Assembly (NCBI GenBank): GCA_016801845.1
Contig: CM028926.1
Span: 10,429,501-10,493,500 of the forward strand
From: Polydactylus sextarius
Lineage: Eukaryota; Chordata; Actinopteri; Polynemidae
Length of the DNA: 64,000 nt
Direction of reading: 5' to 3'
Shown: one piece after another, positions 53,601-64,000 of the stretch
Layout: the number at the start of each line of letters is the position of its first letter
Numbering within the stretch: position 1 is the first letter of the stretch
Position numbers and translations under genes: made by a program
Notes under the pieces: model-generated
Seen by the model: the letters and a program-made list of their open reading frames with translations, nothing else
What the model was told of the DNA's origin: nothing
The model's database searches: none

Positions 53601-56488
53601 TTAAATATCAATGTTGCATCTTATGTGTCTTAGTAACAACTGTTGCGTTTGATCAGTTGAGGAGGACAAGTGCTTGGCCTCAATCTGCCACAGCTGTTAC
53701 TCCTTCAGGTAATGTTCAGAGCTGCAGGTCCTGGTCCAGGGAAGAAGCTGTTACATTTAGTACAAACCCTCACAGCCTCTGCTGCCAGCTCTGGACATCA
53801 GAGCTGTTTCCTGTCAGAGGACGTTTCTCCTGCATCGTTCCACGCTCCTGTCAGCACCACCACCTGTTTATGTTTGTTTGTTGTTCATCATCATCACGTA
53901 TGTGACTTCAGTTTCAGCAGCAGGTCTGTGTCTGTGCTGCAGCTACTTTTGTAGCAACAGTTTTTTCTCTTCATCATATTATTGTTTAAAAATCACCACA
54001 GAAACCACACAAATGTACAAACCAGTGAAGAACAAGAAAACTACAGCAGGTCCAGTCAGTGAACTGACCTCAGAACCTCCAGTTGACAGTTTGGACTCTC
54101 CAGTCCAGCACACAGACTCTTCACTGATGAATCCTGCAGCTTGTTGAGACTCAGGTCCAGATGTCTCAGATGTGAGTGGTTGGACTTCATAGCTGAGGCC
54201 ACAACTTCACAGTCGGTCTCTGAGAGTTCACATTTAACAAATCTGTGATGATAGAAAACATAAAATGTGTCGGAATAAAATGAGACAAGTTGTAATAAAA
54301 CTAGAAAACACAGAGAATAAAAGACGTCATGATGTGATCAACATGTTCACTCCGAGGTTCAGATCATCTGATTGTGTTTGACATGAAACAATGATCCTCA
54401 TCCTCTCTCACCTACAGACCTTTGATGAGAATCTGTGTGAAAATGTCACCAGTTGAGTTGTTGATCAACAGTGTGTTTGTCAGGTCCCAGTGATATGAAC
54501 ACAAACCTCATCACTTGGTCACATCAGATCATTGTTTCTCTCTCCTGAGTGAAAGATGATGTGGTTTCAACTCATCTTCGTGGTCAGAAGATGAGAAGCA
54601 TCATTTCACAGCTCTGAGGTGTGACGTCATATAAAATGATCAGATGTAACCTGACTGATGTGAAACCTGACACCACACAGTACTGCTACATCACAGTCTG
54701 TGTTTGCTGTTGTGAAATGAGAACAAGTGAAGTGAACAGTCTCACGATGTTGATGGTTTGGGATCAGGCCTCACAAGTGCACGTCACAGATATGGTGTCA
54801 GCCAAATAATCTAAAGATCAGCATAATGACAGGTGACATGACATAACACTAACATGGAACAGAAACACTGATAACAACGCTGAACATCTGCATGTTCTCA
54901 GGAAGATACTTGGCCATTGTGTCCATGTACATTACTCTGTATACGCAAGTGTTGACATCATGGACTAGGAGCCTACACACCCAGAAGACCAATCATCACA
55001 AATCACCTGCAACCAATCCAAATAAGCAATATATTCCTATCTTTGTATAAAACTAATGGGTCAGGGAAAGCTCAGACAATCAGACTTTGTGAACTGACAC
55101 ACACTGTTGCTGGCAGGGACTGAACTCTGACCCAGAGCTCTGTACTGCTTTACTCATCTACTGCCTTAAATACATAACTTAGAGACTGAATATCTTCTCC
55201 TGGTCCTTCAGTTCAAACGAACACGCGGACTAAGCTCACACATAGCCAGAGGACGTCATAGCCTGAGCACGTAGTCCAACAATGGTTTAAAACAAAACAT
55301 CACAAAATCTCAGGTTAAAAGTGTGTTGTAACGTACAGTACTGAAATACTTAAAATGTTTTGGTAATGCCCTAAATAAACTATGTTACAGTTAAATGTTA
55401 TACATTACTGTAACTGTGTTACTTTAGTAACGTGTTAAGTCTAACACTGGTAATGACAGACAGATGGAGACAGTCTGACAACAGGTGGAAGGTTCATTTT
55501 CAACCACACGACACCAGTTTGTGCTACTAGATGAATCCCCAGTCACTCCAACAAGAGAGACGAGGACCAGAGAATCCCCCTCTCCCTTCTTCCACAACCT
55601 GTGAGACTTCACAGCAAGAAGACGTACCTGCACCAAATGGAGGGTGTAAATAATATCTATATGTATCTATATCTATATCTAAATCTATCTATCTATCTAT
55701 CTATCTATCAATAGATAGATAGATAGATAGATAGACAGATAGATAGACAGGCCCATAAGAGAAACTGGCACCGCTGACCACCACAATACAACCAGTTGAC
55801 TGGAAAGTGGTTTGTTCTCATGTGATCTACTGAGAGCTGTTCTGATTCAACACTGTGTGTGTAAATGAGACTAAATCACTGATCTAATCTACTGATTGAT
55901 GATTATAATGATCACGTCTGGACTCACCGAGCCATCCTGCAGTTTCTCACAGCTGGTATCAGTCTCCGTTTTCCCTCCTTTGATGTCTTGTACTTCCTCA
56001 GATCCAACTCATCCAGAACCTCCTCTGACATCTGCAGCATGTAGGCCAGAGCTGAGCACTGGATCTCAGAGAGTTTCTTCCTTGCTCTAGTCTCTGACTT
56101 CAGGAACTCTTGGATCTGCTGATGAACTGAGTGGTCATTTATCTCCATCAGACAGTGGAAGATGTTGATGCTTCTGTCAGGAGAGATTTTATCACTCTTC
56201 ATCTTCTTCAGGTTGTTGATGACTCTCTGGATGGTTTCTGGACTGGTCTCTGTCTGACCCAGCAGGTCTCTTAAGACTCTCCGGTTGGACTCCAGACAGA
56301 GACCATGAAGGAAGCGAACAAACAGGTCCAGGTGACCGTTTTTACTTCGAAGGGATTTTTCCACTGTTTTCTTCAGGAAGTCATCCAGAGACAAGTCACT
56401 GTTGTTCTGTACCATGACATCTTCCAGGTCCTTCTTATCATCATTACCGTCATCATCACCGTCATCATCACCGTCATCATCATCATCG

Positions 56489-56531
<43 letters not shown>

Positions 56532-59500
56532 TCAAATATTCAGAATATTCACTAAAATCATCATCATCATAGTCCATGTCATCATTATCGTCATCATCAT
56601 CAGCAGCATCATCAGCATCATTATCAACATCATCATCAACATCATTCTCATCATCTTTCAGGAAGTCCTCCAGTACCTCAGTCTTCCTGGTGGTGAAACA
56701 GTGGAACATGTAAACTGCAGCCAGAAACTCCTGAACACTCAGATGAACAAAGCAGTAAACTGTTTTGTGGAAGATCACACTCTCTCTTCTGAAGATCTCT
56801 GTACAGACTCCTGAGTACACCAAGGCCTCTGAGACACCAAGACCACACTGATCCAGGTCTTGTTGGTAGAACATGATGTTTCCTTTCTGCAGCTGTTCAA
56901 ACGCCAGCCTCCCCAGCTTCAGGAGAACTTCCCTGTCAGCCTCCGTCAGCTCCTGTGGACTCGTCTCATGGTACTTGTGCTTCTTCCTCTTTGTCTGAAC
57001 CAGCAGGAAGTGTGAGTACAGGTCCGTCAGGGTCTTGGGCAGCTCTCCTCTCTGCTCTGTGGTCAACATGTGCTGCAGAACTGTAGCACTGATCCAGCAG
57101 AAGACTGGGACCTGACACATGATGTGGAGGCTCCTGGACGTCTTGATGTGTGAGATGGTTCTGTTGGACAGCTCTTCATCACTGATCCTCCTCCTGAAGT
57201 ACTCCTCCTTCTGGGGGTCGGTGAAGCCTCGTACTTCTGTTACCCTGTCCACACACGATGGAGGGATCTGATTGGCTGCTGCAGGTCTGGAAGTGATCCA
57301 GACCAGAGCCGAGGGAAGCAGATTCCCCCGGATGAGGTTTGTCAGCAGCAGGTTGACTGATGACGTCTGTGTGACGTCAGACACGACCTCCATGTTGTTG
57401 AAGTCCAGTGACAGTCTGCTTTCATCCAGGCCATCAAAGATGAGCAGCACTTTACAGACAGACAGCTGCTCTGCTGTGAGCTTCTGTAATGTTGGATGGA
57501 AAACATGGAGCAGCCTGAGAAGACTGTACTGCTCATCTCTGATCAAGTTCAGCTCCCTGAACGAAAGCAGAACCAGCAGACTGAGGTCTTGGTTTTCTGA
57601 GCCCTCTGCCCAGTCCAGAGTGAACTTCTGCACCGAGAAGGTTTTTCCAACTCCAGCGACGCCGTTGGTCAGAACCACTCTGATGTGTCCATGTTGGTCA
57701 GGTAAGGCTTTAAAGATGTCGTGGCACCTGATCGGAGCATCATGGAAGATCTTAATCTTGGAAGTTCTCTCCAGCTGCCTCACCTCATGTTGGGTATTAA
57801 CCTCTTCACTCTGTCCCTGTGTGATGTAGAGCTCAGTGTAGACCCTGTTGAGGAGGGTTTCACCTCCTGGTCCTTCAGTTCCTTCATTTACGTGTTGACA
57901 TCTGGTCCTCAGACTGGTCTTATGTTTATCTAAAACTTGCTGCAGACCACGATCTGCTGACAGAGAACAAACTATGTCAGACTAAAGACAGAGAAATCTG
58001 ACAATCTGATGATTATTTTTATCAGCCACAGAAAAACTAAAGGAAAAAAAAACACTTTTTTCATGTTGTGGTGTTTATAATCAAGGAAAGTCCAGAGTTA
58101 TAAACACTCTATTTACAGATAATAGTGAGTTCACAGGAAAACAACTTCAGGTAAAATACTGACTTCATAAACAATCTTCTGTAGAATCTGTCTGTACATT
58201 TGTTAAGTTAACAACACTTTGGTTTGTCTGAGAACCCTATCCCCACTACCACAGAAGTTAAAAGTTATTTTGAGCCTCACAGTAGTTTAAAAAATTGAGA
58301 TGTGTCTTGTCTCAACTCTATTTCCCTCACACTGCCATCATAGTTCTTTAGGTTGAAATTGCTAAACACAAACTTTCTCAAAACGCCAATAAAATCCAAT
58401 TGATGTCCAAGTGATGTTGCTGTCAACACAAAGTATGAACACATTATCATCTGTAAATAGACCTAGAACGACTGTAACTCTGACTTTTCCTTTAAATGTT
58501 GATCCTGTTTGACAGTTCACATGACACTGTAGAAAACAACACGTGACACATGTTCAGTCTTACTTTGTACAGAGCTGAGTCGGAGTCTCTTTCCACACTG
58601 GGGACAGGAGGAGTCTCCTGATGGACCAGACTGGTCCCAGTATGAGCTGCTGCACCGTCTGCAGAACCAGTGTCCACAACTGGAGGAGACTGGATCCTTC
58701 AGGACGTCCTGACACAAAGTACAGTGGAACAGCTGCTCCTCCAGAGAGACACCATTCCTCTTCCTCTTCTCTCTGTGGAGACATGAACGTTCATCATAAC
58801 AAGTTACATCAGTGAAGGAAAACTGACAGTAACATGTTGAACACATCTTTATATCATCTGCATCTGAAACTGAATCATTTTCAGTTACAATAGAAACAGT
58901 CTCTTACTTTGTGTCTGAGGGTCCAGGTTCATTACTGAAGTCTATATTAAAAGGCATGGACGAGTCACTCTTCATAGACAAACAGCTGGATCCTGGACCT
59001 GGTCTCAGTCTGTAGAAACAACAGATTTGACACATTCATTCTTGTAATGAGCAGATGTTACATCTAAGACGTCAGCTGATCATGATGAGACAGTGACAGT
59101 GGTTGTGTTCACATGTCTGTCTTCATGTTTATCATTAATGATGCTAGAAACTGAATCATGTTCACAGAGTCTCTTACTTTGTGTCTGAGGGTCCAGGTTC
59201 ATTACTGAAGTCTATATTAAATGGCATGGATGAGTCACTCTTCATAGACAAACAGCTGGATCCTGGATCTGTTCTCAGTCTGTGGCCCTGATGTCTGCAA
59301 ACACAAACATGTTTTTATTCATGAGGTGAATATGTGATAAATCTTCTAATCAAAGTCATTTCTGCTGCTTCTGATCAGGAGGTTTGATGTTTGTAGCCGT
59401 CGTCTTAGATCAGATTACAGCTTCTCTCTGTGACTAACAGCCTCAGATATTAACAGGAAGATGACATGAAACTTTTCTCTTTGTCTCTGTCAACAATCAA

Positions 59501-62500
59501 CATCAGAAAATTTATTTTACTACAAACAACAATAAACAAAGAAACAATGTAACTGTTATCGTCAGTTAGTGTTAAAAATGAGATATTCACAGTAAATGTG
59601 TTTGTAGCAGGTCTCTTACTTTGTGTCTGAGGGTCCAGGTTCATTACTGAAGTCTATATTAAAAGGCATGGACGAGTCACTCTTCATAGACAAACAGCTG
59701 GATCCTGGACCTGGTCTCAGTCTGTAGAAACAACAGATTTGACACATTCATTCTTGTAATGAGCAGATGTTACATTAAGATGTCAACTGATCATGATGAG
59801 ACAGTGACAGTGGTTGTATTCACATGTCTGTTTTCATGTTTGTTTATTAATGACGTTAGAAACTGAATCATGTTCACAGAGTCTCTTACTTTGTGTCTGA
59901 GGGTCCAGGTTCATTACTGAAGTCTATATTAAATGGCATGGACGAGTCACTCTTCATAGACAAACAGCTGGATCCTGGACCTGGTCTCAGTCTGTAGAAA
60001 CAACAGATTTGACACATTCATTCTTGTAATGAGCAGATGTTACATCTAAGACGTCAGCTGATCATGATGAGACAGTGACAGTGGTTGTGTTCACATGTCT
60101 GTCTTCATGTTTATTATTAATGATGCTAGAAACTGAATCATGTTCACAGAGTCTCTTACTTTGTGTCTGAGGGTCCAGGTTCATTACTGAAGTCTATATT
60201 AAATGGCATGGATGAGTCACTCTTCATAGACAAACAGCTGGATCCTGGATCTGTTCTCAGTCTGTGGCCCTGATGTCTGCAAACACAAACATGTTTTTAT
60301 TCATGAGGTGAATATGTGATAAATCTTCTAATCAAAGTCATTTCTGCTGCTTCTGATCAGGAGGTTTGATGTTTGTAGCCGTCGTCTTAGATCAGATTAC
60401 AGCTTCTCTCTGTGACTAACAGCCTCAGATATTAACAGGAAGATGACATGAAACTTTTCTCTTTGTCTCTGTCAACAATCAACATCAGAAAATTTATTTT
60501 ACTACAAACAACAATAAACAAAGAAACAATGTAACTGTTATCGTCAGTTAGTGTTAAAAATGAGATATTCACAGTAAATGTGTTTGTAGCAGGTCTCTTA
60601 CTTTGTGTCTGAGGGTCCAGGTTCATTACTGAAGTCTATATTAAAAGGCATGGACGAGTCACTCTTCATAGACAAACAGCTGGATCCTGGACCTGGTCTC
60701 AGTCTGTAGAAACAACAGATTTGACACATTCATTCTTGTAATGAGCAGATGTTACATTTAAGACGTCAGCTGATCATGATGAGACAGTGACAGTGGTTGT
60801 ATTCACATGTCTGTTTTCATGTTTGTTTATTAATGACGTTAGAAACTGAATCATGTTCACAGAGTCTCTTACTTTGTGTCTGAGGGTCCAGGTTCATTAC
60901 TGAAGTCTATATTAAAAGGCATGGACGAGTCACTCTTCATAGACAAACAGCTGGATCCTGGACCTGGTCTCAGTCTGTAGAAACAACAGATTTGACACAT
61001 TCATTCTTGTAATGAGCAGATGTTACATCTAAGATGTCAACTGATCATGATGAGACAGTGACAGTGGTTGTGTTCACATGTCTGTCTTCATGTTTATTAT
61101 TAATGATGCTAGAAACTGAATCATGTTCACAGAGTCTCTTACTTTGTGTCTGAGGGTCCAGGTTCATTACTGAAGTCTATATTAAATGGCATGGATGAGT
61201 CACTCTTCATAGACAAACAGCTGGATCCTGGATCTGTTCTCAGTCTGTGGCCCTGATGTCTGCAAACACAAACATGTTTTTATTCATGAGGTGAATATGT
61301 GATAAATCTTCTAATCAAAGTCATTTCTGCTGCTTCTGATCAGGAGGTTTGATGTTTGTAGCTGTCGTCTTAGATCAGATTACAGCTTCTCTCTGTGACT
61401 AACAGCCTCAGATATTAACAGGAAGATGACATGAAACTTTTCTCTTTGTCTCTGTCAACAATCAACATCAGAAAATTTATTTTACTACAAACAACAATAA
61501 ACAAAAGAAACAATGTAACTGTTATCGTCAGTTAGTGTTAAAAATGAGATATTCACAGTAAATGTGTTTGTAGCAGGTCTCTTACTTTGTGTCTGAGGGT
61601 CCAGGTTCATTACTGAAGTCTATATTAAAAGGCATGGACGAGTCACTCTTCATAGACAAACAGCTGGATCCTGGACCTGGTCTCAGTCTGTAGAAACAAC
61701 AGATTTGACACATTCATTCTTGTAATGAGCAGATGTTACATTTAAGACGTCAGCTGATCATGATGAGACAGTGACAGTGGTTGTATTCACATGTCTGTCT
61801 TCATGTTTGTTTATTAATGATGTTAGAAACTGAATCATGTTCACAGAGTCTCTTACTTTGTGTCTGAGGGTCCAGGTTCATTACTGAAGTCTATATTAAA
61901 TGGCATGGACGAGTCACTCTTCATAGACAAACAGCTGGATCCTGGACCTGGTCTCAGTCTGTGGAAATGGAGAAAACACCAAATTAATTCTTGTAAAGAG
62001 CAGATGTTACATTAAGACGTCAGCTGATCATGATGAGACAGTGACAGTGGTTGTATTCACATGTCTGTCTTCATGTTTGTTTATTGATGACGTTAGAAAC
62101 TGAATCATGTTCACAGAGTCTCTTACTTTGTGTCTGAGGGTCCAGGTTCATTACTGAAGTCTATATTAAATGGCATGGACAAGTCACTCCTCATAGACAA
62201 ACAGCTGGATCCTGGACCTGGTCTCAGTCTGTGGAAATGGAGAAAACACCAAATTAATTCTTGTAAAGAGCAGATGTTACATTTAAGACGTCAGCTAATC
62301 ATGATGAGACAGTGACAGTGGTTGTGTTCACATGTCTGTCTTCATGTTTGTTTATTAATGATTTTAGAATCTGAATCATGTTCACAGAGTCTCTTACTTT
62401 GTGTCTAAAGGTCCAGGTTCAGTCCTGATGTCTGGGGGTTTATATTTGGTCTGATCCATCTTCATAGACACAGATCTGGATCCTGGAGGTCCTGCTCCAA

Positions 62501-62525
62501 CCTCCGTTTCCTCTGAACCACTCAT
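47650..62525 (-). CDS. NLR-C: multi-cassette RING-FISNA-NACHT-LRR receptor gene
   Basis: This is a gene-level entry. The exons are Met 62398-62525, eleven cassettes (58908-62228), RING 58564-58772, NACHT 55928-57953, LRR exons 54069-54242, 52899-53072, 52150-52323, 50649-50822, 48711-48881 and 48396-48569, and terminal exon 47650-47680. With the three longer cassettes the total is 4,602 nt, an intact frame of 1,533 residues. All junctions are phase-consistent, and no frameshift was seen. Compared with NLR-A and NLR-B it has a ten-cassette-longer N-terminal repeat region and an Asp-rich insert about 29 residues longer. It is probably the most complete receptor of the cluster. Confidence 0.8.
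48396..48569 (-). CDS. NLR-C LRR exon 6 (last)
   Basis: 174 nt, phase 2-2, of the LRKNNLMDSDVKDLCDLVKS terminal subtype shared with NLR-A 15801-15974. Confidence 0.85.
48711..48881 (-). CDS. NLR-C LRR exon 5 (3-nt deletion)
   Basis: 171 nt, in frame, missing one Ser of SEISCSSLVS (reads SEISCSLVSALKS). The deletion lies at the same place as the 2-nt deletion in NLR-A exon 16121-16292, so this GA-rich stretch seems prone to slippage. Confidence 0.8.
49049..50177. mobile_element. Harbinger-like non-autonomous DNA transposon in an NLR-C LRR intron
   Basis: The 19-bp terminal inverted repeats TGAGGTCTATACTATGAAG (49049-49067) and TGAGGCCTGTACTATGAAG (complement of 50159-50177) differ at two positions. 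The 1.1-kb interior has no open transposase. Paralogous introns lack it: flanking TTAGT and GTCTCTGTCC are contiguous apart from a few bases at 16455 and 17828. The superfamily is suggested only by the terminal sequence, and no target-site duplication was clear. Confidence 0.55.
50649..50822 (-). CDS. NLR-C LRR exon 4
   Basis: 174 nt, phase 2-2 (SEISCSSLGSALKSNPSHL, RELDLSVNKLHDSGLKDLC). Its donor is GTCGCT instead of the GTCAGT used by nearly all other LRR exons, so splicing may be weaker. Confidence 0.8.
52150..52323 (-). CDS. NLR-C LRR exon 3
   Basis: An intact 174-nt phase 2-2 exon (RELDLSVNKMKDSGLKDLC). It is followed by an AAT-rich run at 52519-52556, as in the NLR-A units. Confidence 0.85.
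52899..53072 (-). CDS. NLR-C LRR exon 2
   Basis: An intact 174-nt phase 2-2 exon (RELNLSANKLQDSGLKDLC, LNTLG). The donor context is TGGG followed by GTCAGT. Confidence 0.85.
53551..53564 (+). other. Weak candidate plus-strand first exon (MAEQR)
   Basis: ATGGCCGAGCAGAG is followed by GTAGGT, an ATG in good context with a donor, inside a segment (about 53435-53710) that is absent from NLR-A at the equivalent place. No continuing exon was found, so this may be chance. Confidence 0.15.
54069..54242 (-). CDS. NLR-C LRR exon 1 (NACHT-proximal type)
   Basis: 174 nt, phase 2-2, SETDCEVVASAMKSNHSHL subtype with HLDLSLNKLQDSSVKSLC. Confidence 0.85.
54916..55282. mobile_element. Solo-LTR-like element in the NLR-C intron
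   Basis: The third copy of the 23693-24056 element, at the same intron position. Confidence 0.35.
55655..55750. repeat. Palindromic (CTAT)n-(ATAG)n microsatellite
   Basis: About seven CTAT units are followed directly by about ten ATAG/ACAG units, so the tract is self-complementary and can form a long hairpin. It is found only in NLR-C; the NLR-A and NLR-B introns lack it. Confidence 0.85.
55928..57953 (-). CDS. NLR-C FISNA-NACHT exon with enlarged Asp-rich insert
   Basis: A 2,026-nt exon (674 codons plus split ends), open throughout. FISNA (LERTSKIKIFHDAPIRC), Walker A GVAGVGKTF, Walker B LLIFDGLDESR, TSRPAAANQIPP, GFTDPQKEEYF and FVHLSVQEFLAAVYMFH are all present. After FLKDDEN comes a roughly 80-residue region dominated by Asp with few interruptions (DYDDDDFSEYSEYLN). 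It includes an uninterrupted run of nearly 20 Asp and GDDD repeats, and ends KKDLEDVMVQNNS. The DNA (about 56425-56650) is a (TCA/GTC)n tract, and the Ile-rich plus-strand frame over it is a shadow. Confidence 0.95.
58564..58772 (-). CDS. NLR-C RING-finger exon
   Basis: 209 nt, one codon longer than in NLR-A and NLR-B. C3HC4 ligands are complete. The segment after CPQC reads GKRLRLSSVQ instead of GQSQSDSVQ, giving a more basic link to FISNA. It enters in phase 2 and leaves in phase 1. Confidence 0.9.
58908..62228 (-). CDS. Array of eleven cassette exons in NLR-C
   Basis: The exons are 58908-59009, 59178-59294, 59620-59721, 59890-59991, 60160-60276, 60602-60703, 60873-60974, 61143-61259, 61586-61687, 61857-61958 and 62127-62228. 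Eight are 102 nt. The three listed to 59294, 60276 and 61259 use a better acceptor 15 nt upstream, adding HQGHR. All are phase 2-2, so any number keeps the frame. The repeat is LRPGPGSSCLSMKSDSSMPF followed by NIDFSNEPGPSDTK. Each donor is GTAAGA. Coding and intron sequence are nearly identical between copies, with a superimposed 982-bp three-exon period (59178, 60160, 61143). The function of this Ser/Asp/Pro-rich motif is unknown. Confidence 0.9.
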
Positions 62526-62548
62526 CCTCTCTGGTCTGAGAGATGAAC
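62398..62548 (-). CDS. NLR-C start (Met) exon
   Basis: The start ATG lies at 62525. It reads MSGSEETEVGAGPPGSRSVS, then MKMDQTKYKPPDIRTEPGPL, DTK. It leaves in phase 2 at GTAAGA. Bases 62526-62548 are 5'UTR. It is nearly identical to the NLR-B start exon. Confidence 0.8.
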
Positions 62549-62734
62549 CTGTAACACACAGAAATAAAACCAGTCAGTGGCAGCAGCTGCTTGTTGATCT
62601 CACATATGTAGAATTAAAACCATGTGTATTTTCTCTGCATCACAAAGACAAACTGACTGTTACATCCAACAACATGTCAGACTTCAGATCAACATCATGT
62701 TACATATTTCACAGTCAGAGCAGGACACTGGACT

Positions 62735-63200
62735 TTATCCTGCTGCTCAGTTTTCTAACACACACCACAACACACTGAAGAGGAACGAAGCAGCACATTA
62801 ATCACTACTGAGAGTGACATTTTCTCTCTAGGCCTCATGTCCACACTCACCCTTCACACTTCCTGTTTCCTCCTCCTACAGACTTAAAAAATAAATATAA
62901 AATGGCAACTGTACAGACTGAATACGTTAAGCTTCAGCTGTGTCTCTGTCTGTGGTTTCTGTCCTATATATATTCTGCTGTATGTACCACATTATATGAA
63001 CATACTCTTTTTATACATCCAGGATTATACAAATATAACACATTGAGTGAACCTGGCTTTTTAATGAACTTTGAAGTGGTATATTGTATTAAAAACTGGG
63101 TGATTCACTATAAACGAAGCCTCGTCCTTTAATGTGACAGTACATACTTTGTTATTTTTTCTTAATAAAAGTCTGGCACATTTACTACATGCACTCATAC
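62735..63200. other. NLR-C first intron, no gene recognised
   Basis: This stretch differs from the NLR-A and NLR-B first introns. A plus-strand frame of 76 residues (62902-63132) has no recognisable domain and no promoter or splice support. Confidence 0.4.
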
Positions 63201-63204
63201 ACAC

Positions 63205-63440
63205 CTCTGTCTTTGTGATGGAGGAAACTCATTGACATAATGCATTCCCCAGCCCTTTAACCTAATTTTAATCATCATAATGCCAAACTAAACTCAATTT
63301 TAACCCCAACCTTAAATGAACACCTTAAGCCTAAATAGGCCATTTGAAGCTGTGAGGATCAGGCAAAATGTCCTCATTTCCAATGTTTGAAAATTAAACT
63401 GGTTCTCACAAAGATAGCTGTACAAGTACACACACAAACA
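63205..63440. repeat. Dispersed teleost repeat (TAATGCATTCCCCAGCCCTT type)
   Basis: The segment TAATGCATTCCCCAGCCCTT, followed by CCTAAT/CCAACCTTAA-rich words, GTGAGGATCAGGCAAAATGT and then a CA-rich stretch, has the look of a common short interspersed repeat of teleost genomes. It lies in the first intron of NLR-C, near the 5'UTR exon. The family name is not assigned. Confidence 0.45.
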
Positions 63441-63486
63441 GTAACAATAAATAATAAAATAATAACACTGTAGATTTAACACTCAC

Positions 63487-63593
63487 TTGTCCCAAATTCT
63501 TGTTGTCTTCCTGCTCCTGCTCCGTCAAAGTGAAACTGAACTCTGTAACTCTCAGCTGCTCCCCCCTCTGTAGTGACTGGAATTCACATGACT

Positions 63594-63600
<7 letters not shown>
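63487..63600 (-). other. NLR-C 5'UTR exon
   Basis: It is diverged from 38748-38870 but shares the CTGCTCCGTC... and CACATGACT words. It ends GGGACAA followed by a canonical GTGAGT donor. A (GT)n tract (63596-63641) replaces the sequence that carries GTGAAACTTTCAC in the other two genes. Confidence 0.45.

Positions 63601-63641
<41 letters not shown>
63596..63641. repeat. GT microsatellite at the NLR-C promoter
   Basis: About 23 GT units, followed by shorter GTGTGTTACT repeats to 63675. From about 63810 to the window end the sequence again matches 31030-31202 and 39300-39480, showing that the third duplicon continues beyond the window. Confidence 0.85.
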
Positions 63642-63645
<4 letters not shown>

Positions 63646-64000
63646 GTGTGTGTTACTGTGTGTGTTTGTGTGAGTTGTGAAATACAGGCAACCTGAAAAA
63701 ACAGGTTTACATTTTTTTGTCATGGGCTGAACAAGAACAAAAACCAGCCAATCCGCATTGGTCAACATCACAACGTGACAGCCTGGGTCCCCTTGGTGCT
63801 TTTACATGAGTCCATTATTATTATGCCTGCTCTTTTTATATTGAAATATATTAGTAAAAGAAAAGGCACTTTTTAATCATCATGTGTAAAGAGAAAAGAA
63901 TCATTGTTATTAAATGTTTCAGTGTTTCTATTATTTTTATACAATCAAATAAATCATTCGTGAAGTTCATTATCAGTTTTTGTCTGAAACTTTGGTGTTC

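Noticed and set aside
59450..59644. 64-residue minus-strand frame starting MNLDPQTQSKRP, identical at 60432-60626
   Set aside because: It is an out-of-frame reading of a cassette exon running into its intron; identity reflects the 982-bp repeat.
58908..62228. A CRISPR-like repeat array
   Set aside because: The repeats are 102-117-nt spliced exons in a eukaryotic gene, and the intervening sequence is homologous intron, not unique spacers.
1..64000. tRNA, rRNA or snRNA genes
   Set aside because: No tRNA cloverleaf, B-box pair or recognisable rRNA/snRNA sequence was noticed on either strand by eye; a covariance search would be needed for certainty.

Overview
The window reads as nuclear DNA of a teleost fish. 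Genes are split into short exons with GT-AG introns, CA/GT microsatellites and minisatellites are everywhere, and the centre is an expanded cluster of NLRC3-like (fish NLR-C) immune receptors with the FISNA-NACHT core described for fish. No prokaryotic, organellar or complete viral genes were seen.

Region 1 (about 1-12.65 kb, minus strand) is the 5' half of an EML-family microtubule-associated protein gene, EML1/EML2 type with eml2 slightly favoured. Seven exons of the long form join in frame: a first exon at 12.6 kb, a coiled-coil exon at 6.2-6.4 kb, two Ser-rich linker exons, a 29-nt micro-exon, the HELP exon and the start of the propeller. The rest lies beyond position 1. Two further ATG-plus-splice-donor sequences (9.30 kb and 4.05 kb) are phase-compatible alternative first exons. 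The introns hold a 0.9-kb 16-bp minisatellite and a foldback element. Region 2 (12.65-15.1 kb) is AT-rich spacer with an X-box-like motif and two CTCF-like cores.

Region 3 (15.3-63.6 kb) holds three NLR genes, all on the minus strand. The architecture is 5'UTR exon, Met exon, one or more short 34-39-residue cassette exons, RING exon, a 1.94-2.03-kb FISNA-NACHT exon, 174-nt LRR exons and a short terminal exon. All coding exons have matching phases. NLR-A (15.3-29.8 kb) has seven LRR exons in roughly 1.37-kb tandem units, one of them frameshifted. A 2.3-kb internal duplication in NLR-A created a second RING and half a NACHT exon, which could make a separate product of about 370 residues. NLR-B (33.4-38.1 kb) comes from an 8.25-kb tandem segmental duplication joined at about 33.05 kb; it has an intact RING-NACHT but only one LRR exon. 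NLR-C (47.65-62.5 kb) has eleven cassette exons in a higher-order array, a much enlarged Asp-rich insert in its NACHT exon and six LRR exons.

Between NLR-B and NLR-C, on the plus strand, lies an unrecognised transcription unit (about 39.8-46.4 kb) with a perfect CRE and a CCAAT-type box. Its first three exons were also copied to 31.5-33.0 kb. A lone Ig V-type exon on the minus strand lies upstream of each duplicated NLR promoter.

In fish, NLR proteins of this type are believed to be cytosolic sensors: the RING would give ubiquitin-ligase function, NACHT would drive ATP-dependent oligomerisation and the LRRs would sense. The sequence shows recent copy-number and exon-number turnover in this cluster. 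All exon models were made by eye from splice signals, phase and homology between copies, without transcript evidence.
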